Of a stretch of 64,000 nt of DNA, positions 56,224-64,000 are shown one piece after another. The notes under the pieces are model-generated. The model was given only the letters and a program-made list of their open reading frames with translations, had not been told where the DNA came from and did no database searches. The translations under genes were made by a program, and so were the position numbers. Location: NCBI RefSeq assembly GCF_014805685.1, contig NC_060911.1, forward strand, positions 12,593,212-12,657,211, in the 5' to 3' direction. Position 1 is the stretch's first letter, and the number at the start of each line of letters is the position of its first letter. The stretch comes from Silurus meridionalis (taxonomy: Eukaryota > Chordata > Actinopteri > Siluriformes > Siluridae).

Positions 56224-57790
56224 TAGGCTTCATGCAGATTTTAGAGCAACAGATGCTTCCTCCGGTTTTTATGTACATTTTATGCAAGTACATCTCCTGT
56301 TATTGCATGTGAAACAGTAAATGTAGAACTGATTTCGAATACAACTATGCGTTACAACCACAAACAACAACCGATGGCTCATTCGCGTTCCTTTTGCTTT
56401 ACCACGTCATATTTAATTTCCACACAATACAGAAAATTTTCATCCCCACCGTCACACGCGTTCTGCCGCTAAAGATAATAAACGGTCATGGCTGCCTGAT
56501 GCTTTGTCACTCGTTAGTGAGAAGGTAAGGTAATTCATTATCATTTGTATAGTGACAGGAAATTCACAGAGACTCAGATGATTGATGCTCCAAGTAAAAT
56601 CGTTGATGGAGTAAATACTTCTGTACGGCGAACATTTACGGAACGAGGTGCCAGGATGCGAACGTTCGTCATAACGCTTCACACAACTCTAGCTTTAATC
56701 GTTTTTTTAATGTTTTTTTTTTTTTTTTGATCGACATATTATTTAAAAAGTTTCCGCGTGTAAGGATGTTTTTTTTTTTTTTTTCCCAGCCACAATAAGC
56801 TCTGCATCTGATATGCTGATACATCGTGTCTAGCGACAAGAAACGAAAAGTACATCCTGTTAAATTGATGGCACCTTTTGCAGAACAGATCCTGAACAAC
56901 TTCAGCACCGGGACATGAGGCGAAACAATTTGCAAAAAAAAAAAACATTACTTGGGCTCTTAGAGTTTATTGGTTGAGTTTAACGTTGTATGTTCAAGTC
57001 AAAGAACTGTTCAGGCCTGGGGGGTTTTTTTTGTCCAGCGATTTTTCAATCATTGTTTGTTTTATTTACAAATTTTTCTGTCTTTTCCACAAGAACAATG
57101 TAGTAAATAAGCATTTTTGGACGACAGGTCTGATAATAATGCCCTATGCAGCTTGTACAGTGAGAAACCACAGCTTGCCAATCACACAAAAGGTCATAAG
57201 GAGCTCTTTATTACTTAATGAGGTCTGGGTGGAATTAGACTTAATAGGTCAGTTTTAAAGTATTGTAACTCCAAGCTTAATTCGCTGCGAGAAAAAATGT
57301 CACACTTGGTTGCCGTCGCATTGTGGAGTGCCTCGGCTGTCAGGAGAAACGAGAACAAAAGTAATTGGCATGCTGCAGGCTTGTCATGTGCACTATGGAG
57401 TAAAGCTAGGTATAATAGACCGGTGGCTTTAAGTCTTCTTACCGGCTGAGACTCGCTGATGTCAATGTCTCAGAAATCAATCCCTGATGCAGGCAGCATA
57501 ATGGCGTACAAGGTTTTCGCTATACAGATTAGGGGGCAGCTTTATTTCATTAAAAGCAGGATGAAAAGAGTACACTGTAGAGAGATTGAGAACCTTGTTC
57601 TCTCTGTTAGATAACAGCCCCTGACCCTAGAGCGGGACAATACGAGGCTCTTAGAAATCATCAGGAGACCTTGAACTGCCCACAGCCAGCAACACCATGA
57701 GAAAGGTTGAGATGAGCAAAAGACAAATGTTATAAACCTTATGGTACATGATATAGTGATGTGCCAAACATGTTTAAAACAAGTTTCTAC
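56224..57790. other. Intronic DNA, unclassified
   Basis: T runs at 56715-56729 and 56768-56784 and an A run at 56935-56945. No exon recognised. Confidence 0.45.
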
Positions 57791-58560
57791 AGCCCTAATT
57801 CCAAAAAAGTTGCGACTCTGAGCATAATGTCAATAAAAACTGAATTCAGTGATTTGCAAATCTGATAAATTCATATTCTCCTCACAATAAAACAAAAATA
57901 ACAATGTTTAAACTGAGAATATATTTCATTTTGAGGAGAAAAAAAGTTGTTTTAAATTTGATGGCTCAAAACGCAAAAAGTTTTTGCGGGACAGGGCCAT
58001 GTTTACTGCTGTCTAACATCATGTCTTGTGTTCTATACATCTGGGGGCTGAGTAGACCAGTTGCTAAAGTTTTGGGAAAGAAATGTTATCTCATATGTGT
58101 CTCATAAAGGATTTTAGCTGCTCGCCAGTTCTGGGTGTCCTTTGTTGTGTTTTCTTTTGTGCTAAATGTTCACAAAAGGTGAAGGATCTAGACTCTACCA
58201 TTATGAAGTCATGTTATAGATGCAGTATGATGCTTTCCCTAAGTAAAGTTTTTAATTAACTGAGGATTGGTGCTATTTCGGGATCATGTTCATGTATTTC
58301 TTCTTCTCTGAATGATAGAGATTTAACCTGAGTTTGTGGATGACATGGCAGACTGTGTTTACAGACAATGATTTATGTAGGTGTTATGAGCCCCTGCAAT
58401 GATTTCCATTACAGAATCATTACTGTTTTAGATTCATTGCCGCCTGAGGGCTCGAAGATTACAGGCATACAATCTTGATTTTCGCCCTTGTCCTTTGTTC
58501 ACAAAGATTTCTCCAGATTTTTTTTAAACATTTGATGATATGTGCTGTAAAGCAAACATG
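57791..58560. mobile_element. CAACCCC-end element (copy 6)
   Basis: Left end CAGCCCTAATTCCAAAAAAG then AGTGATTTGCAAATCTGATA, GGGACAGGGCCATGTTTACT, TGGGTGTCCTTTGTTGTGTT, ATTGCCGCCTGAGGGCTCGA, AAGATTTCTCCAGATTTTTT. Right end truncated. Confidence 0.65.
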
Positions 58561-58969
58561 TTCCAGTCAGTATCCTGAAACTGTTCCTGTAGAGAAGAAA
58601 TGTCCCGCTCTAGCCATACCTTTACTATTCTCAAAGCTAGTTTCAACAATTTGATATTTGGGTAACATGAACAAAGAGAGGTTATTAGAGTGACACCAAT
58701 GGGGAAGGAAAATGTCTGTGTAGACTTGTTATATTTGTATATCTAGTGTGTAGTCCCCTCTGGTAGTGTGGTGAAATTTTGGTAGCACAGATCTTAGGTT
58801 AGAGTGTTTGAAGTAGAACCAGTCCAAGGAGTGGTGCATAAAACAAAAAACATTCAGCACACAAGAAACACCAGACTGATTTGAACTGACAGGAAAGCTA
58901 GGATATCTGAGATCATCATATTCTATGATTACTTCTTCGAGACTCAATCTTCTGGCTCGTGTTTTATGT

Positions 58970-59607
58970 TTAAACATTCACTCTGCCATGTAGCTGTATA
59001 AGAGGCCCAACTCCTGCTGCAGAAAACATGCCCCAAACCATGACACTTCCTCGTCCACTTTTCACTGACTTCTTTACACACTTTGGGTTCAGTCTTTCTC
59101 CAGTTTGTCGCCGAACATAATGTTTCCCATCGGACACAAATAAATTAAACTTGCTTTTATCACTGAAGTGAACTTTGGACCAGTTCTCCTCTGTCCACAC
59201 AACATGCTTAGTCTAGCCTTTTGATTCTTTCTGCTAATGAGAGGTTTGGTCACTGCAGAGTTGGCTTTCAGTCCAAATGCTCTTAAACGTTGAAACACTG
59301 TATGACGAGACAGATCCTTACCCTGTTCAGCGCTGAACTGGTGAGCAATTCCAGCTGCAGTGTGGAAATGATTGTCCATTGAGATGCTTCGCAGTATCCT
59401 GTCCTCTCTTGTATTTGTCTTTCGTGGACGACCAGCCTTCTTGGCGGACTTGAATGAGTTTGTGATGTTGTAAAGATTTAATATTCTTGAAATCACAGAT
59501 TTGGAACAACCAACTTGTCTTGCTATGGCTGATAGGGTCATCCCTTTGGCCTTCATCTGGACAACCTGCTGCCGTAGGCTTTCAGTCACTTTAGAAAGGC
59601 CCACCAT
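58970..59607 (-). pseudogene. Tc1-like transposase, frameshifted and C-terminally truncated
   Basis: From ATG at 59607 (minus) the frame runs MVGLSKVTESLRQQVVQMKA then LSAIARQVGCSKSVISRIL, a paired-like helix-turn-helix, KKAGRPRKTNTREDRIL (GRPRK hinge) and HTVFQRLRAFGLKA (second HTH). After a frame shift near 59200 it continues WTEENWSKVHFSDKSKFNLF and GRGSVMVWGMFSAAGVGPLI. The DDE Asp of FSDKSKFNLF is present; the last catalytic residue and about the final third are missing. About 245 of roughly 340 residues remain. Confidence 0.9.
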
Positions 59608-59926
59608 CTTGCAGAGTCAGTGAAACTGGAAGTTAGGCTGCCAGTTAAATAGGGGTTGACAGATAATCAAGGAAATTAGCACCAGGTGCCAGATTAACAC
59701 CAATAACTGGGAGGTATCTGAAAGTGTTCTCTAATTTTGATTAGTGTGTTTTCTGCAAAATAATGTTTTTTTTTTTGGAAATGCCTTAGTTAATTTGTGG
59801 AAAAGGTGTTCTGGTAGCATGGTATAGACAGGACAAAAACTCCTTCAACTGTTGAGTAGTGAAGATGACATTATTTCAGAATTGTTCAATTGTTTATAAA
59901 TTGTTCTCTAATTTTGATCGCCAGTG
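58975..59926 (-). mobile_element. 3'-truncated Tc1-like transposon with IR/DR end
   Basis: The minus-strand start is at 59926 (CACTGGCGATCAAAATTAGA, with TA outside). The 16-mer GTTCTCTAATTTTGAT occurs exactly at 59726-59741 and 59903-59918, as in the IR/DR ends of Sleeping Beauty-type elements. The transposase pseudogene occupies 59607-58970. The other end is missing near 58975. Confidence 0.85.
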
Positions 59927-60433
59927 TATGTGACTGGCTGACCTACTGATTCTCTACAACCGTGAGCAGAAATGAACCAGGGACCACACACACAGCACAT
60001 CAAACCTCGAGGCGGTTAGACTGCAACAACAGGAGGCTCCATTGAAGACTTCACTCCAAGTCCAAGAATCTAAGGCTGCCATGTGCTCTCTCTTATCAAT
60101 TTGCATCTGTCTAGTGGTGTTGCGTCCTGCTCTTGTCTATTGTATGCTCATTCCTATTTATGTTCGGAATGTTTGCAGAATCTCGACGCGTTCCACAAAC
60201 ACTAGTTATTTGAATCTTGAATCAATATTTTCTCGAGTAAACAAGGAGACAATTTGAAAACAAAAAGCTCTACTGAATTGCCCATTTTTAAAGTGAAATC
60301 AATATTTAAATATTAAACACTTTTGTTTTTGTTATGTATGCAATTATTTGCATATTTAATTAGGCAAAGCCTTTTTGAAGAAATGTCTTTTTTGGAACAA
60401 TTAAAAAAATTTATATGAATGTATAATTAAATG
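59927..60433. other. Intronic DNA, unclassified
   Basis: Nothing recognised. Confidence 0.45.
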
Positions 60434-60595
60434 TTTTAACATTTATGGCATTTAGCAGACGCCCTGATTTAGAGTGACTGACAAAGCAAGGTTAGGGGCC
60501 TCGCTCATGGGCCCAGCAGAGGCAGCGTTGCTGGTGTTAGGATTTGATTGCCCATTCAGAGTCCAATGCCTTAACCACTGATGTACCACCTCCAC
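60434..60595 (-). mobile_element. V-SINE-like SINE, minus strand, about 100 bp before exon G
   Basis: Plus reading CATTTATGGCATTTAGCAGA, CGCCCTGATTTAGAGTGACT, GGGCCTCGCTCATGGGCCCA and CCTTAACCACTGATGTACCA is tail to head in inverse. Confidence 0.8.
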
Positions 60596-60694
60596 ACAAT
60601 ATAGATTGCTGTCTTTAATACCCTTATGCACTTGCATTATCTGGCGGACTGATGGCAGACTAGGCAACTGATCACATGATCTCTGTGTCTTCAG

Positions 60695-60845
60695 CTGAGG
60701 AGCAAAAGTTTGGCGGTCGATTTCTTCACGTCTTCCTCCAAGATGGATATCCAGGTGCCAGATTGGGCTGCAGTAGCAGTGATGTTTTGGAATCCCTTTC
60801 CAGTCAGAAAATGGACAGAGACACTGTGGCATCAGTAATAGTGAG
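60695..60845 (+). CDS. eys: EYS-like exon G: central part of the second laminin-G domain
   Basis: A 151-bp exon with acceptor GTGTCTTCAG and donor GTGAGT. Joined to exon F it reads LLYTEEQKFGGRFLHVFLQDG, then YPGARLGCSSSDVLESLSSQ and DTVASVIV, leaving two bases of an Arg codon. The FLH-FL--G-----GC stretch is the third LamG segment of the EYS domain after an EGF. This is the exon that made EYS more convincing than other LamG/EGF proteins. The remainder of this LamG domain is not found in 60846-64000, so the next exon must lie beyond the window. Confidence 0.85.
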
Positions 60846-61030
60846 GTGAGTATTGTTTCCCAGTGATAAAAGTAGAAATGTTAATGCAGGGCCTTTTTCT
60901 AGTCAGTTATATTAGGGTGGGCTGGTACAAATAATAAGTGGGCATTCAGTGGTAGTGGCCCCAACATTTAATCCAGCTCTCACCAAAACCTAAACATTTT
61001 AACTGTAATTTAACTTTAAACTCTATAAAT

Positions 61031-61460
61031 CAGGGGTCACCGACCTTTTTGAAACCAAGAGCTACTTCTTGGGTACCGATTAATGTGAAGGGCTACCAGT
61101 TTGATACACACTTCTGAAATAACAAATTTACCTTTAATTATAAGTTATTATTAATAATTAATGATATTCATCAATGTGAAGACACTGATCATGGTAATGA
61201 TTTCTCACAATAATTATCAACAGTGATTTAACAAGGTAGGAAATGGATAAATATCAATATGCAAAACTTTATTTCTATAAATCTCTGCAAGTATTTACAT
61301 TTTCAAATGATCATTTCTACATTTTCACTAGCCACTAACAATTTTGAACAAATCATGCTCCAAGCTGCATCATACAAGCTATTTTAGAAAAAGGCCCACG
61401 GGCGACTCGTGGTCCTTGCAGGCGACCTGGTGCCCGTGGCCACCATGTTGGTGACCCCTG
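61031..61460. mobile_element. hAT-type MITE, 430 bp, perfect 8-bp target duplication
   Basis: Starts CAGGGGTCACCGACC and ends GTTGGTGACCCCTG. The 8-mer CTATAAAT flanks both sides (61023-61030 and 61461-61468). The terminal repeats pair over about 13 bp. There is no transposase frame. Confidence 0.9.
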
Positions 61461-61754
61461 CTATAAATCTTTTTTTTTCCTTTTCAGATTCATTCTCAAA
61501 TAAAAAACTCTCCTAAATCAAAACATTATAGATTTTTTTCCCCCACTTTTATAGAATTTTTAAAATTATTTTCTTAATTCATTACAATAACAGTATCTAA
61601 ACATTAATTTTAATTATATTTTTTCCTTACTTTATTACTTTACAACAAACAGCAACCTGAACCTTTATTTATACTGCTTGTTATATCCCAATTTTCCTTT
61701 TTTTTCTGTCTAGCTATTCTTCTTACTATCCAACCATCCATCTTTCTACAGCAT

Positions 61755-62165
61755 TAGGCTACGTAGTCACTAATCCGGATAAATTTGAAAACGACAATTT
61801 TGCATAAAAACGCTCTGCTTCCACATTGCTTTCTGTTTTCACACTGAGAAGTCTGAAAACGTGTGCACCCCTGTACTACACGCACCTGAACCGTGAGACG
61901 CTTCAACCCGTATCATTTATGTACTTCGTCGCGGCAACGACTAAAAATGTGTCATCGTTATGGAAAGCCTCCGTTTTCACACACAGTCCAAACTGCGACG
62001 TGAAAACAGCGTTTGAGATGTATCCAACCTGGAGCGTGTTTTCACTGACTGACAACCCCCCGTCTCGTTGTGAACAGAAGGCCAAAACTGAGAGAACAAA
62101 ATACATTTGCAAACAAAAAAACATATTAGTGTGGGCATGGCTCCAGTCTCTTGTTTTCCTTGGCA
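61755..62165. repeat. Probable non-autonomous element with AAAACG/CGTTTTC-rich inverted wording
   Basis: GGATAAATTTGAAAACGACA, GAAAACGTGTGCACCCC, CCTCCGTTTTCACACACAGT and GACGTGAAAACAGCGTTTGA. Its two halves look inversely related. Boundaries and family are uncertain. The open frames on both strands are not gene-like. Confidence 0.4.
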
Positions 62166-62351
62166 AAAAACCTTAGAAATTCTTTCATGTCTAAAGTATT
62201 TGTCATGAGCCAAAATCACTAAATTCCTCTTTCTTTTATGTAACATGGTGTGACGATAAGGGTATTAGGATTCTTGACAGTCTGGAGAAGGAACCAGAAC
62301 TATTACATATATTTATGCAACTGGATGTGGATGGTTTTCAGTAAAACATCC

Positions 62352-62354
<3 letters not shown>

Positions 62355-62421
<67 letters not shown>
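62355..62421. repeat. (TA)n microsatellite
   Basis: About 33 uninterrupted dinucleotides. Confidence 0.97.
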
Positions 62422-62424
<3 letters not shown>

Positions 62425-62569
62425 TTGATTAGCAAAATTACTTCAGGTTAGAGAGATTTGAGTTTTTTTTGCTTCCTTGCTATTGCCAAGAATTATTGTT
62501 TAGCAGATGAGCCTAGGTTGTTCTAAACATATTGGACTGTATATTAGTCACACCTTCATTGATCTATTG

Positions 62570-63672
62570 ATAAGATGGTATGACGAAGAAACCTTGAGAG
62601 GAACCATATTCAAAAGGGAACCTATGCCCATTCAATGCAGTCCCATTTCTGAGGTGTGCAGTAATAGGTGTGTAAATGCAGAACTATTCGTGCAACCTGT
62701 GGTCCTGAGCCATTGTAGTTCTCAATGTTCTTGAGTTGCTCAGGGGCTTCATAGATCTTCAGGCTGTAGGTGTGGAGTCATGGAGTCATCCCCAGCTGCA
62801 GAGTGCTTTCAATTGAGAATCCAGAGGGGGGGATGTTGGGATGAACCTGGCAGATTTGAAGAAAAGAAAGGACAGGAACACTGGCCATTGGAACCTTAGG
62901 TTGCATGTTTTCTTGGCAGGGATGAGAGTGAGGGGTGACAGGAATAAAGATTAAGCATTCGTATTGTTTAGCTATTTGAGGACAAATCCTGAACACTAAT
63001 TAGAAGGCTGTTCCATAACTGTGGGGCTTTGTTAAAGAAAGATCTGCCCCCGCTGTAGTATTCATTATTTTAGGTACCAACAAATAGCCTGCACCTTGTG
63101 ATCGAAGTTGGCATGGGGGATTACCGTTTAGTCCTTTTTTACGTCAGTAGTAGTATTTTGGAATTGATGCGAGATTTGACTGGTATCAAGTGTAGCCTGA
63201 CTGGTAATATTATTCACATAAGCCTTAGAGGAAAGACTAGGGTCCGAAAGTTTACTTCTAGTTGTATGTGTTCCTAGTAAAAGTACTTCTCTCTTGTCCA
63301 AGTTAAGCGGAAAGAAGTTATCAAGCATCTGTCCTTTACACACACCTCAACACTGATGAGCTAATCTCTCTCATCTGGCTTTGCTGAAACATACAACTAT
63401 GTATCATTAAGATGGCAAAAGAAGCTATTACCATGTTTATGGATAATTTCACCCAGAGGCAGCATATAGAAAGAAAAGCAGTGGGCCTAAGACAGATCCT
63501 TGCTGAACACCAAACTTTACCTCAGAGAGTTGCAGAGGCGGCAAAAGTCAAATCTCACCATCAACAAACTGATAGCGATCAGTCAAATAAGACCTAAACC
63601 AAGGGAGAGGTGCTCCATTTATTCCAACATTTTCTAGTCCAGCAAGGAAGATATTATGATTAATGGCGTCAT
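62570..63672 (-). pseudogene. Second L2-clade LINE fragment, minus strand, heavily deleted
   Basis: 3' UTR words (GAAGAAACCTTGAGAGGAAC, TTCAAAAGGGAACCTATG) and RT coding remnants read on minus: LNLDKREVLLLGTHTTRSKL (near 63300-63250), and from 63672 to 63580 a frame giving DAINHNIFLAGLENVGINGA, PLPWFRS. Several internal deletions relative to 35908-37735. Confidence 0.8.
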
Positions 63673-63870
63673 AAGCAGAGGCGGCAAAAGTACACACATC
63701 CTTTACTTAAGTAGAAGTACAGATACTCATGTTTTTAAAAGATTCTGGTAAAAGTTGAAGTACTGATTATTCTTTTTTACTCAAGTTAAAGTAAAAAGGT
63801 TTGGGTACTGACATGTACCAGTAAAAAGTATCCATTACTACTACCTGGACTACTACTACTAACTGGACCT
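63673..63870. repeat. ACTTAAGTA-rich interspersed repeat
   Basis: GGCGGCAAAAGTACACACAT, CCTTTACTTAAGTAGAAGTA, CAGATACTCATG and TACTGACATGTACCAGTAAA. It is the best preserved copy of the type seen at 3640 and 6282 and abuts the end of the LINE. Confidence 0.5.
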
Positions 63871-64000
63871 CACGTCATTAATATCAGGGCTGTCAATCGA
63901 TTCAAGTATTTAATCCTGGTTAATCGCACAATTGCATGAGTAAAGTGGTGATTAATCATGATTTAATTGCACATTTTATATCTGTTCTAAATGTACCTTA
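63871..64000. other. Unclassified AT-rich end of window
   Basis: GATTAATCATGATTTAATTG-type wording only; nothing supported. Confidence 0.4.

Noticed and set aside
59089..59607. 172-codon minus-strand frame as a possible transcription factor (paired-like HTH)
   Set aside because: The HTH-GRPRK-HTH-DDE order and nearby IR/DR ends identify a Tc1 transposase remnant.
61826..62246. Overlapping frames of 87-116 codons on both strands
   Set aside because: The segment has inverted AAAACG/CGTTTTC wording typical of a non-autonomous element, and neither frame has conserved motifs.

Overview
The window is vertebrate nuclear DNA, almost certainly from a teleost fish. It is AT-rich and dominated by fish-type repeats: tRNA-headed SINEs, L2/RTE LINE 3' ends, Tc1/mariner, pogo and hAT remnants, and long (TA)n, (GATA)n and pyrimidine tracts. 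The only protein-coding content I can support as a host gene is a set of short exons with GT-AG boundaries and mutually compatible phases. The repeat mix (V-SINE-like and tRNA-Glu-headed SINEs) would fit an otophysan fish such as a catfish, but that is a weak inference.

Seven plus-strand exons (8960-9141, 9475-9566, 17042-17192, 20487-20599, 29633-29862, 47883-48041, 60695-60845) join in one open frame. They encode a laminin-G domain (first four exons), a short linker plus a six-cysteine EGF domain (fifth), and the first half of a second laminin-G domain (sixth and seventh). The order, the local wording (for example CEK followed by a LamG start with SYLEL, then the FLH-F-L-G segment of the seventh exon) and the huge introns match the C-terminal part of EYS (eyes shut homolog, spacemaker). 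EYS is a secreted photoreceptor matrix protein. Neither gene end lies in the window: the first exon is entered in mid-codon and the last stops in mid-codon.

The rest is intron. 1-8.9 kb holds a SINE, an internally deleted mariner, a 99-bp hAT MITE and a foldback element. 9.1-29.6 kb holds SINEs, several Tc1-like remnants and microsatellites. 29.9-47.9 kb has a tRNA-Glu-headed SINE, a second foldback element, an AT-rich minisatellite split by an L2 LINE, a pogo-like element nested in an older repeat, and an inverted pair of L2-type tails. 48-60.7 kb has a 650-bp pyrimidine tract, nested MITEs, a pogo copy carrying a solo LTR and a fold-back rearrangement, and a Tc1 element with a decayed transposase. 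61-64 kb has a hAT MITE with a perfect target duplication and a second L2 fragment.

I found no undescribed enzymatic or defence system. The notable content is structural: target-site duplications that prove nested insertions, a template-switch-like palindrome at a transposon end, and foldback elements. All calls are from reading the sequence; no database search was run.
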